From Phytomonospora sp040655735 (GTDB lineage Bacteria > Actinomycetota > Actinomycetes > Mycobacteriales > Micromonosporaceae): a stretch of DNA of 64,000 nt. How positions within the stretch are numbered: position 1 is the stretch's first letter; each line of letters starts with the position of its first letter. Of the stretch, positions 56,725 to 64,000 are shown piece by piece. The position numbers and the translations under genes are program-made. The notes under the pieces are model-generated. The model was not told the origin of the DNA. It ran no database searches and saw only the letters and a program-made list of their open reading frames with translations. The stretch lies in assembly GCF_040655735.1 (NCBI RefSeq), contig NZ_JBFAKK010000002.1:1-64000 (forward strand). Reading direction: 5' to 3'.

Positions 56725-57642
56725 ATGGCGCAGACCCCACCCGCCGACCACGAGCCGCAACCGGATCTCACGGCACCTTTCGCCTCACTCGCCGACACCC
56801 ACCGGCGAGCACGGCCGATCCGGCCCGCCGCACCGGCGCGAGCCGTGCCTCCGGCGAAGAAGAAGACGCCGGCCAAGAAGCCCGCGGTCAAGAAGACGCC
56901 GGCCGAGAAGACCCCGCCCGAGAAGCCCGACCCGAAGCCCGCGGTGAAGGCCTCGCCACGACCGAAGCGAACGGCACCGAAGCCGGAACGCGCGAAGAAG
57001 ACGGCTCGCCGGGCCCGGCCTCCGCGCGCCAGGCGGACGCCGATCCTCGTGCGGCTGTTCGACCGCACGCCGACCGCCCGCCGCCGGGCCGCGCCGAGGC
57101 TCTCCCCCGACACCGGCACGACCAGTGGCATCGCGTGGAGCGTGCGCTCGCTGGTGCTCGTTGCCGGAGTCGGGATCACCATCGCGCTCGCCGGTACCTG
57201 GAACGGCGACGGGCCGACGATCCCCGAGGCGCAGCCGATCGAGGAGATGGCACCGCCCTCGCTGGACCCGGCGGCCGGCCCGACCGGTGCCGAGCCGACG
57301 ACCACCCCGCCGGCCGAGAAGCCGGACAAGCCCAAGGCCCCCGACGACGATGACGACAAGGGCGACTCGGGCTCCGACGGTGGCGGCGGCTCCGACGGAG
57401 GCGGCTCGAACGGGGGCGGTTCGAGCGGCGGCGACGACGCGAAGCGTCCGGCGCCGGAGCCGACGGACGAATGCCCGGCGGACATCTGTTACGTGCCCGA
57501 CCCCGAGCCGACCGAGGAGTACGACCCCTACGAGCCCGACCCGTACGAGCCTTACGAGCCCTACGAGCCGCCCCCGGACGACGGTGGCGGCGGCCAGCTG
57601 TGCAGCGTCGACCCGATGACGGGCCAGGTCTGGTGCTACTAG
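56725..57642 (+). CDS. Low-complexity single-pass membrane protein
   Basis: 305 residues. The cytoplasmic part (1-130) is Lys/Pro/Ala-rich with histone-H1-like repeats (PPAKKKTPAKKPAVKKTPAE, PKRTAPKPERAKKTARRARP). One transmembrane helix (SVRSLVLVAGVGITIALAG) follows near 135-155. The outer part has an acidic Gly/Ser linker (DDDDDKGDSGSDGGGGSDGG), then CPADICYVPDPEP, EYDPYEPDPYEPYEPYEP repeats and a terminal disulfide-like LCSVDPMTGQVWCY. ATG 56725 with AAGGACGG upstream. A DNA-binding cytoplasmic tail linked to a wall-spanning segment can be imagined; nothing proves it. Confidence 0.65.
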   Translation: MAQTPPADHEPQPDLTAPFASLADTHRRARPIRPAAPARAVPPAKKKTPAKKPAVKKTPAEKTPPEKPDPKPAVKASPRPKRTAPKPERAKKTARRARPPRARRTPILVRLFDRTPTARRRAAPRLSPDTGTTSGIAWSVRSLVLVAGVGITIALAGTWNGDGPTIPEAQPIEEMAPPSLDPAAGPTGAEPTTTPPAEKPDKPKAPDDDDDKGDSGSDGGGGSDGGGSNGGGSSGGDDAKRPAPEPTDECPADICYVPDPEPTEEYDPYEPDPYEPYEPYEPPPDDGGGGQLCSVDPMTGQVWCY

Positions 57643-57958
57643 AGCCTGGCCGTCGGTCGCCGCGGATGCCGCAGCCCCGCTGCCGCCCAGCGGTCACGCC
57701 CTAGAAGGGGACGCCCCCGCCGAAACGGGGGGCGTCCCCTTGCCCGGCGAGGGCTGTGCGTCCTGCCCGGCTTCATGCGCCACCTCTGGCGGATCCTGGC
57801 CGCCCTCGCCGACCTGCACGGCCCGGCGACGTCCGGCTCGTTGTCCATTTCGACAGCTGATGTCAGGGGGCTTTTCCCTACCCTGACACCGAAACCGGGG
57901 TAACCCTCCGGGTCTTCACCGATACCGGCCCCCTTCGCCCGGTCGTAGCGTTTCGCCC
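57643..57958. other. Intergenic gap with terminator and inverted repeat
   Basis: 316 bases between two plus-strand genes. It holds the terminator at 57705-57741 and, nearer the next gene, TGTCAGGG (57861-57868) and CCCTGACA (57881-57888), an eight-base inverted repeat with 12-base spacer that could be an operator for the membrane protein gene at 57959. Nothing coding is recognised. Confidence 0.6.
57705..57741 (+). terminator. Terminator after the low-complexity membrane protein gene
   Basis: Perfect 14-bp stem AAGGGGACGCCCCC / GGGGGCGTCCCCTT with a nine-base loop, 63 bases after the stop codon. Confidence 0.8.
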
Positions 57959-58603
57959 ATGACGACCGCCACCGCCCCCGCAGTCCCCGCCGCCCCCCGG
58001 CTGCTCACCTCGCCCGCAGCGATCGCCCTGGTCGCCGCCCCCGCCCTGTGGATCGTCGGCTGGGTCTTCATGCGCGTCGACGGGCACACCGGCCCCGGCT
58101 GGGGCTGGCACAGCGCCCACCTCATCTGGGTCGTGAGCTTCCTGCTCTTCGCCGTCGCCTCCGTCGGCCTGCACCGCCTCGCCGACGCCCGCCACGTCGG
58201 CAGCCGCGCCGGGAGCATCACCGGCCTCATCCTGGCGCTCGCCGGCGCCGCCGCGATGCTCGTGCAGATGGGCATCGACCTCTACGTCGGCTTCACCAGC
58301 GCCACCGACGCCGAGATGAGCGACAACTACGACCCCTTCCTCGACAAGCCCTGGATCGACCTGACCTTCTTCCAGATCGGCCCGTCGCTGCTGTTCATCG
58401 GCCTGCTGATCCTCAGCATCGTCGTCACCGTGCGCGGCAAGGCCCCGGTGCTCACCCCGATCCTGGTCGGCGTCGGCATCACGATGATGGTCCTGGGCCG
58501 CACCGCCCTGCCCGACAGCCTGCGCTTCGTCGAAGGCGTCGGCGAGCTCGTCATGTGGATCGGACTGGTCGCGGTGGTCCGGCACAAGGCCGTGGCCCGC
58601 TGA
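57959..58603 (+). CDS. Polytopic membrane protein
   Basis: 214 residues with about six hydrophobic segments (AIALVAAPALWIVGWVFM, AHLIWVVSFLLFAVASVGL, SITGLILALAGAAAMLVQMG, LTFFQIGPSLLFIGLLILSIVV, VLTPILVGVGITMMVLG, VGELVMWIGLVAVV). A short loop is acidic (ATDAEMSDNYDPFLDKPW). Similar small membrane proteins of unknown role are frequent in actinobacteria. ATG 57959. A hairpin shared with leuA follows. Confidence 0.75.
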   Translation: MTTATAPAVPAAPRLLTSPAAIALVAAPALWIVGWVFMRVDGHTGPGWGWHSAHLIWVVSFLLFAVASVGLHRLADARHVGSRAGSITGLILALAGAAAMLVQMGIDLYVGFTSATDAEMSDNYDPFLDKPWIDLTFFQIGPSLLFIGLLILSIVVTVRGKAPVLTPILVGVGITMMVLGRTALPDSLRFVEGVGELVMWIGLVAVVRHKAVAR

Positions 58604-58612
58604 CGGACACGA

Positions 58613-58645
58613 AGAAGCCGGAGTCCACAAGGGACTCCGGCTTCT
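58613..58645. terminator. Bidirectional terminator between membrane protein gene and leuA
   Basis: GAAGCCGGAGTCC (58614-58626) pairs with GGACTCCGGCTTC (58632-58644) around a five-base loop; flanking A/T positions give short tracts on both sides. It serves the convergent leuA too, whose stop is at 58654. Confidence 0.85.
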
Positions 58646-58653
58646 CGTCGTCG

Positions 58654-60375
58654 TTATCCGGCGTACGCGCGGTTCACCGCGCTCGCGACGGCCCGCATGG
58701 AGGCCGTGACGATGTTGGCGTCCACTCCGGCGCCCCACAGCGGGTCTCCGTCGACGGCGCACTCCACATAGGCCGCGGCCTTGGCGTCCCCACCGGACGA
58801 CATCGCGTGCTCGGCGTAGTCGAGGACCTGCACTTCGATGCCCACAGTGGACAACGCGTCCACGAAGGCCGAGAGCGGGCCGTTGCCGGTCCCGGTGACC
58901 TTATGCTCGACCTCGTCGACGTCGATGGTCGCCGACACCACGACGGCGCCGTCGGCGCCCGTGGTGGAGCTGTGCTCGCCGATGACGACCCGGCGCGCCG
59001 GGCGCTCCAGGTACTCCCCGGCGAAGATCTCCCACATGCGCTCCGGCGACACCTCGCCGCCCTCGGCGTCGGTGTGGGCCTGCACGACGTGCGAGAACTC
59101 GATCTGCATGCGGCGCGGCAGTTCCAGCTGGTACTCGGTCTTGAGGATGTAGGCGACGCCGCCCTTCCCGGACTGCGAGTTGACCCGGATGACCGCCTCG
59201 TAGCTGCGGCCCACGTCCTTCGGGTCGATCGGCAGGTACGGCACGCCCCACGTGAACTCGTCGACGGACACGCCCGCGGCGGCCGCGTCGGCGGCGAGCC
59301 GGTCGAAGCCCTTGTTGATCGCGTCCTGGTGCGACCCGGAGAACGCCGTGTACACCAGGTCGCCGGCGTAGGGGTGGCGCTCGTGCACCGGCAGCTGGTT
59401 GCAGTATTCGACGGCGCGCTTCACCTCGTCGATGCGCGAGAAGTCGATCATCGGGTCGACGCCCTGGCTGAACAGGTTCAGCCCCAGCGTCACCAGGTCC
59501 ACATTGCCGGTGCGCTCGCCGTTGCCGAACAGGCAGCCCTCGACGCGGTCGGCGCCGGCCATGACGCCCAGCTCGGCGGCCGCGACGCCGGTGCCCCGGT
59601 CGTTGTGGGGGTGCAGCGACAGCACGACCGACTCGCGGCGCGGCAGGTTGCGGTCCATCCACTCGATGGAGTCGGCGTACACGTTCGGCGTGGCCATCTC
59701 CACCGTCGCGGGCAGGTTGATGATCAGCGGCCGGTCGGGGGTCGGGTCGATGACGTCGATGACGGCCGAGCAGACCTCCAGCGCGTAGTCGAGCTCGGTG
59801 CCGGTGTACGACTCGGGTGAGTACTGGTAGCGGATCTCGGTGTCGGGCGTGTAGTGCTCGGCGTACTTCAGGCACGTCCGCGCGCCCTGCGTGGCGATGT
59901 CGGTGATGCCCTCGCGGTCCAGGCCGAACACGACGCGGCGCTGGAGCGCCGACGTCGAGTTGTAGAAGTGCACGATCGCGCGCTTGGCGCCGACCAGGGA
60001 CTCGAAGGTGCGCGAGATCAGGTGGTCGCGGCACTGGGTGAGGACCTGGATGGTGACGTCCTCGGGGATCAGGTTCTCCTCGATGAGCTGACGCACGAAG
60101 TCGAAGTCGGTCTGGCTCGCCGAGGGGAAGCCGACCTCGATCTCCTTGTAGCCCATGCCGACCAGCAGCTGGAACATCCGGCGCTTGCGCTCGGGCGACA
60201 TCGGGTCGATCAGTGCCTGGTTGCCGTCGCGCAGGTCGACCGCGCACCACTGGGGGGCGGCCTCGATGGCGCGGGTGGGCCAGCGGCGGTCGGGCAGGTC
60301 TACCGCGAAGGGCTTGCCGTAGGCGGTGTAGCGCTGTACCGGCATGGGGCTGGGCTTTTGTGATGTGGCGGACAC
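58654..60375 (-). CDS. leuA: 2-isopropylmalate synthase
   Basis: 573 residues. First committed step of leucine synthesis: condenses acetyl-CoA with 2-oxoisovalerate. Motifs: VDLRDGNQALIDPMSPERKRRMFQLL (catalytic Arg and metal Asp), FPSASQTDFDFVRQLI, LSLHPHNDRGTGVAAAELG (metal His pair), and CLFGNGERTGNVDLVTLGLNL. After the TIM barrel come the subdomains and the C-terminal LeuA regulatory domain that senses leucine. It is of the long actinobacterial type (LeuA2-like, about 560-640 residues). GTG 60375. Located upstream of ask as in mycobacteria, though on the opposite strand. Confidence 0.96.
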   Translation of the reverse strand: MSATSQKPSPMPVQRYTAYGKPFAVDLPDRRWPTRAIEAAPQWCAVDLRDGNQALIDPMSPERKRRMFQLLVGMGYKEIEVGFPSASQTDFDFVRQLIEENLIPEDVTIQVLTQCRDHLISRTFESLVGAKRAIVHFYNSTSALQRRVVFGLDREGITDIATQGARTCLKYAEHYTPDTEIRYQYSPESYTGTELDYALEVCSAVIDVIDPTPDRPLIINLPATVEMATPNVYADSIEWMDRNLPRRESVVLSLHPHNDRGTGVAAAELGVMAGADRVEGCLFGNGERTGNVDLVTLGLNLFSQGVDPMIDFSRIDEVKRAVEYCNQLPVHERHPYAGDLVYTAFSGSHQDAINKGFDRLAADAAAAGVSVDEFTWGVPYLPIDPKDVGRSYEAVIRVNSQSGKGGVAYILKTEYQLELPRRMQIEFSHVVQAHTDAEGGEVSPERMWEIFAGEYLERPARRVVIGEHSSTTGADGAVVVSATIDVDEVEHKVTGTGNGPLSAFVDALSTVGIEVQVLDYAEHAMSSGGDAKAAAYVECAVDGDPLWGAGVDANIVTASMRAVASAVNRAYAG

Positions 60376-60380
60376 GCTGG

Positions 60381-60495
60381 GGACTCCTCGAAATGTGGTC
60401 TGCGGTCTTGGTGGACGGGCGCAGCCGGCGCGCGGAACCTCCGCGACGGGGTGCCAGCTCTAGCGAGCCCCGCCGCGGCGACCAAGAAGGAGTCC
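60381..60495 (-). promoter_or_regulatory. leuA leader with ribosome-site complement
   Basis: In the leuA mRNA, GGACUCCU (complement of 60488-60495) can pair with AGGAGUCC (complement of 60381-60388), which contains the leuA ribosome-binding site. The upstream arm lies at the start of a small frame MDSFLVAAAGLARAG that begins at 60498. It is not rich in leucine codons, so classical attenuation is not supported. Confidence 0.35.
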
Positions 60496-60578
60496 ATGCC
60501 ACATGAGATCGCCAACCCTACGCGCGTGAGCGCGGGCCGGGCCACATTCCCGGGACGGCCTCCCGAATTCTGGGACGC

Positions 60579-61235
60579 TTACAGCTCCGGGAGCAGCCCT
60601 TTCACTTCGCGCATGGAGCCGACCACGATGTCGGCGCCCGCCTCGGCGAGCCTTTCCGGGGGCAGCAGCGCCGCGTGCCCGACGACGAACATGCCGGCGG
60701 CCTTGGCGCCGGTGACGCCGGCGATGGAGTCCTCGATGACCACGCAGTCCGACGGGGCCACACCGTGCCGCTCGGCGGCGTAGAGGAACAGGTCGGGCGC
60801 GGGCTTGCCGTGTGCGACCATCACGCCGCTGTGGATCCAGTCGGTCTCGAAGTGCTCGGCGAGGCCGGTGACGGTCAGGCGCAGGTCGATCTCGGCGGGC
60901 GTGCCCGAGGAGGCGATGCAGTAGGCGGTGCCGTCGCGCTGGAGGGTCTCCAGCAGTTCGGCGACGCCCTCGACGGCGACGAGTTCGCGCCGCAGCACGT
61001 CCCCGCAGCGCTGCTCGTAGTCGGCGATGAACGCCGCCGGCAGCGCGCTGCCGAGGTTCGACTCGATGAGGGCGACGCAGTCGGTGGTGCGCTTGCCCAT
61101 GTAGAGGTCGACCGACTGCTCGAAGGTGGTGGGCAGCCCGGCCTCGGTGAGCATGGCGGCGAACACCACGTTCGAGAGGCGCTCGGAGTCGACGAGGACG
61201 CCGTCGTTGTCGAAGATGATCAGCTTGGGGGTCAT
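60579..61235 (-). CDS. HAD-superfamily phosphatase, beta-phosphoglucomutase-like
   Basis: 218 residues, complete. Motif I IIFDNDGVLVDSE (the first Asp is the nucleophile), C1 cap, motif II YCIASSGTPAEIDL, motif III lysine in HGKPAPDLFLYAAE, and motif IV CVVIEDSIAGVTGAKAAGM. Typical of sugar-phosphate phosphatases and phosphomutase relatives (YqaB/YniC group). The ATG overlaps the stop of the upstream nitroreductase gene (ATGA at 61232-61235). Confidence 0.92.
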   Translation of the reverse strand: MTPKLIIFDNDGVLVDSERLSNVVFAAMLTEAGLPTTFEQSVDLYMGKRTTDCVALIESNLGSALPAAFIADYEQRCGDVLRRELVAVEGVAELLETLQRDGTAYCIASSGTPAEIDLRLTVTGLAEHFETDWIHSGVMVAHGKPAPDLFLYAAERHGVAPSDCVVIEDSIAGVTGAKAAGMFVVGHAALLPPERLAEAGADIVVGSMREVKGLLPEL

Positions 61236-61801
61236 CCCAGCACCAGTTCCGACAGCGGCAGGCGCACGCGCGGGGCGTCGTCGGGGCCGCGCAGGTCGTC
61301 GGGGAGCTTCTTGGGGTCGTCGGCGCGCCCGACGGCGGCGACCGTCAGCGGCTCCAGCGTCTCGGGCAGGCCGAAGGAGGCGGCCAGCGCGTCGCGGTCG
61401 AAGCCGGCCATCTGGCGGACGGTGAGCCGGTCGGCGGCGGCCTGGAAGGTCAGGTGGGCCATCGCCTGACCGACGTCGTAGGCGCCCGAGCCGGGCATCG
61501 GGCCCTTCTCGTCGGCGGTCACGCGCACGGCCACGACCAGCAGCGAGGCGTGGCGCGCCCAGCCCTGGTTGCCCGGGTTGAGGGCGGCGAGGATGCGGGT
61601 GAAGTTCTCGTCGTCGCGGCGCCCGACGATGAAGCGGGCCGGCTGGGAGTTCCCGGCCGACGGCGCCCAGCGCGCGGCCTCCAGCAGGGCGGTGATCTCC
61701 TCGTCGGCGACGGTGTACTCCGAGTCGAAGGCGCGGGTGGAGTAGCGGGTCGCGAGCAGGTCGTGCAGCGGCACCGAGGTCTCGGCGTGCCGGTCGGACA
61801 T
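61232..61801 (-). CDS. Nitroreductase-family FMN protein
   Basis: 189 residues. Nitroreductase pattern: LLATRYSTRAFDSEYTVADEEITALLEAARWAPSAGNSQPARFIV (FMN-binding Arg-Ser-x-Arg and the APSAxNxQPW/R segment), DVGQAMAHLTFQAAADRL and GFDRDALAASFGLPETLEPLTVAAVGRAD. These enzymes reduce nitro compounds, quinones or flavins with NAD(P)H. ATG 61801 with AGGAGC upstream. Coupled to the HAD gene downstream; functional connection unknown. Confidence 0.92.
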   Translation of the reverse strand: MSDRHAETSVPLHDLLATRYSTRAFDSEYTVADEEITALLEAARWAPSAGNSQPARFIVGRRDDENFTRILAALNPGNQGWARHASLLVVAVRVTADEKGPMPGSGAYDVGQAMAHLTFQAAADRLTVRQMAGFDRDALAASFGLPETLEPLTVAAVGRADDPKKLPDDLRGPDDAPRVRLPLSELVLG

Positions 61802-61895
61802 GAGGGCTCCTAGCGGGGAAGATACTGGCGCATTCGCCTTCAATCCTGCCGCAGTGGGGCCGTGCGGGCCCGGAGCCCGGCCTGTGGGTTTGGCC

Positions 61896-62420
61896 TCACT
61901 CCAGCTCGACGCGGGCCAGGATCGTCGCCCACCACTGCTCGGGGTCCTCGAAGGAATGGGGGTCGAGTTCGTGCAGTCTCGCCGACAGCTCGGCGAAGGA
62001 CGCCGCGGCGACCTCGGGCTCGGCGGCCGCGCGGATGCGGTGGCTGTCGACGGCGTGCAGGAAGGTCACGAAGCCGGCCAGGTCGTTGTTGACGATCTCG
62101 CCGTGGGCCTTGCCGCGCAGCTGCGCGAGCATGACGAAACCCTGCCCGGCGTTGACCGAGTACCGCATCCCCAGCCGCCCGGGAGGCCCGCCGAAGACGA
62201 CCTCGCGCTGGGGGCCGAACTTGGTCTCCACGTCGAAGAAGGTGAGGAAGTCCGGGCCGCCCTCGACCTCCACGGTGAACGAGGGCGCGGCGAAGCGCGG
62301 CAGGCCGACGTCGATCAGGACGCGGGCGTCGACGTCGCGGAGGCCAAGGGGGGCGACCCGTTCGGCGTCCAGCGTGACGACGTCGCCGTACAGGTCGGAC
62401 ATGTCCGCGTGTGTCAGCAC
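61896..62420 (-). CDS. SUKH-4-like immunity-type protein
   Basis: 174 residues. The pattern LTHADMSDLYG at the N-terminus, LIDVGLPRFAAPSFTVEVEG, a hydrophobic strand with GMRYSVNAGQGFVMLAQLRG and EIVNNDLAGFVTFLHAVD fits the SUKH-4 family, whose members often act as immunity proteins against nuclease toxins or have unknown roles. GTG 62420 gives the family-like start VLTHADMSDLYG; ATG 62402 is a shorter alternative. No toxin gene is adjacent, so an orphan or housekeeping role is possible. Confidence 0.6.
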   Translation of the reverse strand: MLTHADMSDLYGDVVTLDAERVAPLGLRDVDARVLIDVGLPRFAAPSFTVEVEGGPDFLTFFDVETKFGPQREVVFGGPPGRLGMRYSVNAGQGFVMLAQLRGKAHGEIVNNDLAGFVTFLHAVDSHRIRAAAEPEVAAASFAELSARLHELDPHSFEDPEQWWATILARVELE

Positions 62421-62508
62421 GGCGTCACAGTAACTCAGTTCACCCCCCGGCGACGGGCCGTCGGCGCACCCCCGGTGCCCGGTTTGATGCCTGTTTGCGG
62501 CGAAACGG

Positions 62509-63273
62509 TCAGTCTCGTGGCTTCGGTGACCCCGACTCCGAGGGCTTCGGCGGTGGCGGCGGGGCCTTCGTGCCCAGCGGGGCGCCCTCCGACACGTCCG
62601 CCGGGAGCGTCGCCGTCGGCGCGGCCGGCAGCGGCTCACCGACCAGCGTCACCGTCCCGAACCACACCTTCACGGCCGTCGGCACGCCGTCGGGGGCGAA
62701 GCAGTACGTGCCCGTCGCGATCGGCGCCGACAGGACCACCGAGTTCGACTCCACCGAGAAGCACTCTCCCGAGGCGCCCTTGGGCTGCTTGCCCGCCGCG
62801 ATCGACAGGGGCGCGTTGCGGTCGAGGAGGACGTCGAGCCAATCCGTGAACAGATGCTGGACCTGGGGGTCGGAGCCGCGGGGAACCGCCCCGGTCGCGG
62901 CGGCCATCCGCACGCACTGCTGCGGCCCGCCCGCCAGGACGCACTGGAAGAAGCCCTGCGCCGTCCACAGGATCGACACGTCGGCCCGGCCGCCCAGCGC
63001 GCCGCCGGGCACGTCCACCCGCCACGTCCCGTCCTCGGCCATCAAGACCGTCACCGTCCGCTCCGCCGACCCGTGCTTCCACAGGTAGGTGGCGGTGTAG
63101 CGGCGGTCCTTCGACAGCGCGACGACCGAGGTCAGCGCCGCGCGCGGCCTCGACCACGCAGGCTCCGACGACGACGTCGCGGGCTCCGGAACCGGCGCCC
63201 CCGACCCGCATCCCGACAGCAGCAACGACAACACCAGAAGGCCCGCCCCGGCCCTTCGACCCTTACGCCCCAT
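62509..63273 (-). CDS. Lipoprotein of unknown function
   Basis: 254 residues. Lipobox LLLSGC (Cys near 22) after GLLVLSLLLS. The mature region has CVLAGGPQQCVRM, GECFSVESNSVV and TYCFAPDGVPTAVKVWFGTVTLVGEPL, four cysteines in a beta-rich domain resembling LprG/LppX-like outer lipoproteins (the ending TYCFxxDGVPTxV is common in actinobacteria), and a Pro-rich tail (APPPPPKPSESGSPKP). ATG 63273; GTG 63279 is possible. Divergent from ask. Confidence 0.75.
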   Translation of the reverse strand: MGRKGRRAGAGLLVLSLLLSGCGSGAPVPEPATSSSEPAWSRPRAALTSVVALSKDRRYTATYLWKHGSAERTVTVLMAEDGTWRVDVPGGALGGRADVSILWTAQGFFQCVLAGGPQQCVRMAAATGAVPRGSDPQVQHLFTDWLDVLLDRNAPLSIAAGKQPKGASGECFSVESNSVVLSAPIATGTYCFAPDGVPTAVKVWFGTVTLVGEPLPAAPTATLPADVSEGAPLGTKAPPPPPKPSESGSPKPRD

Positions 63274-63391
63274 CGCCACATTGTGCTCGCGACCTCTCGT
63301 TACTCATGTGGCGGCTCGCCGCACATTCGGTAGGCTGGCCACGCCGACGCCACAGCGAGGTGGCCCCGCCGTCGACCAGAGGAACCCACAC

Positions 63392-64000
63392 GTGGCTCTC
63401 GTAGTTCAGAAATACGGCGGCTCTTCGGTGCAGAACGCCGAGCGCATCAAGCGCGTCGCCGAACGGATCGTCGCCTCCCGCAAGGCCGGCGACGACGTTG
63501 TGGCCGTGGTCTCCGCGATGGGCGACAGCACCGACGAGCTCCTCGACCTGGCAGCCCAGGTCTCACCCCTTCCCCAGCCGCGTGAGCTGGACATGCTCCT
63601 CACCGCCGGTGAGCGCATCTCCATGGCCCTCCTGGCGATGGCCATCAACAACCTCGGCTACGAGGCGCGGTCGTACACCGGCTCGCAGGCCGGCGTGATC
63701 ACCACCTCGGTGCACGGCAAGGCCCGCATCATCGACGTCACGCCCGGCCGCATCCGCAGCGCCGTCGACGAGGGCGCCGTCGCGATCGTGGCCGGCTTCC
63801 AGGGCGTCGCGCAGGACACCAAGGACATCACCACGCTCGGCCGGGGCGGGTCGGACACCACCGCCGTCGCGCTGGCCGCCGCCCTGCACGCCGACGTGTG
63901 CGAGATCTACACCGACGTCGACGGCGTCTTCACCGCCGACCCCCGGATCGTCCCCGACGCCCGGCGCCTCGAGAAGGTCACCTACGAGGAGATGCTCGAA
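63392..64000 (+). CDS. ask: Aspartate kinase, N-terminal part (cut by window end)
   Basis: First 203 codons of aspartokinase, which phosphorylates aspartate to start lysine, threonine, methionine and diaminopimelate synthesis. Motifs: VQKYGGSSVQNAERIKRVAERI (KYGGTSV signature, here with Ser), VVAVVSAMGDSTDELLDLA, LLTAGERISMALLAMAI, VAGFQGVAQDTKDITTLGRGGSDTTAVALAAAL and CEIYTDVDGVFTADPRIVPDAR. GTG 63392 with AGAGGAACC upstream. The ACT regulatory domains and probably asd lie beyond the right edge. Confidence 0.97.
   Translation, partial: MALVVQKYGGSSVQNAERIKRVAERIVASRKAGDDVVAVVSAMGDSTDELLDLAAQVSPLPQPRELDMLLTAGERISMALLAMAINNLGYEARSYTGSQAGVITTSVHGKARIIDVTPGRIRSAVDEGAVAIVAGFQGVAQDTKDITTLGRGGSDTTAVALAAALHADVCEIYTDVDGVFTADPRIVPDARRLEKVTYEEMLE

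Overview
The window is very GC-rich DNA with GTG starts, GTGA/ATGA stop-start overlaps, leaderless-looking promoters and families typical of filamentous Actinobacteria (XRE-DUF5753/DUF397 pairs, HxlR, CGNR zinc-finger and SUKH-4-like proteins, LppX/LprG-like domains). The housekeeping genes are in actinobacterial order: tadA, tRNA-Ser(CGA), tRNA-Ser(GGA), SRP RNA, dnaX, then ybaB-recR, leuA and ask. Genus cannot be read from the sequence; a Glycomycetales/Micromonosporales-type actinomycete is my guess. No phage, CRISPR array or complete insertion sequence is visible; only the last 25 codons of a transposase sit at the left edge.

Layout. 1-2700: transposase tail, tadA, a secreted catalytically degraded subtilisin-like protein with a C-terminal P-domain, and deoD. 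2704-13368: six tandem minus-strand paralogues. Five have a cytoplasmic kinase-like domain that has lost all catalytic residues, a membrane segment, and a C-terminal domain with an Asp-rich loop and a terminal CGW motif; the sixth has the C-terminal half only. tRNA-Ser(CGA) and a truncated HAD gene interrupt the array. 13369-19500: a Tat-like secreted helical protein, terC under a manganese (yybP-ykoY) riboswitch, a large LppX-like membrane-anchored protein with a possible nuclease-fold C-terminus, two orphan proteins and tRNA-Ser(GGA). 19600-22057: SRP RNA and dnaX.

22058-35630 is an accessory stretch lying between dnaX and ybaB-recR, which are usually neighbours. It holds a six-gene translationally coupled operon (two YbaB-like proteins, two WXG100-like proteins, a membrane protein, a lipoprotein), an HxlR/methyltransferase divergon, an orphan gene pair, an XRE/DUF397 pair divergent from a coupled mini-operon that starts with a 21-codon gene, a dehydrogenase/GlxA divergon, a TetR/FAD-monooxygenase divergon with operators over the promoter, and about 1 kb of degenerate repeats without a convincing gene.

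35631-45400: ybaB, recR, orphans, a GNAT / DmpA peptidase / MFS operon divergent from its TetR, a second MFS/TetR divergon, a metallophosphoesterase and a CGNR regulator. 45526-51367: a complete oligopeptide ABC importer operon. 51402-57642: a small membrane protein, an intact DUF1963 gene and its decayed tandem copy, a beta-propeller protein, a TetR/hydrolase divergon and three single-pass membrane proteins. 57959 to the end: a polytopic membrane protein, leuA, HAD phosphatase plus nitroreductase, a SUKH-4-like protein, a lipoprotein and the 5' part of ask.

The most unusual features are the pseudokinase array, a 106-bp dispersed repeat ending in paired DnaA-box-like sequences (two copies, plus its core inside dnaX), the YbaB/WXG operon, and the coupled mini-operon at 28.8-30.3 kb.
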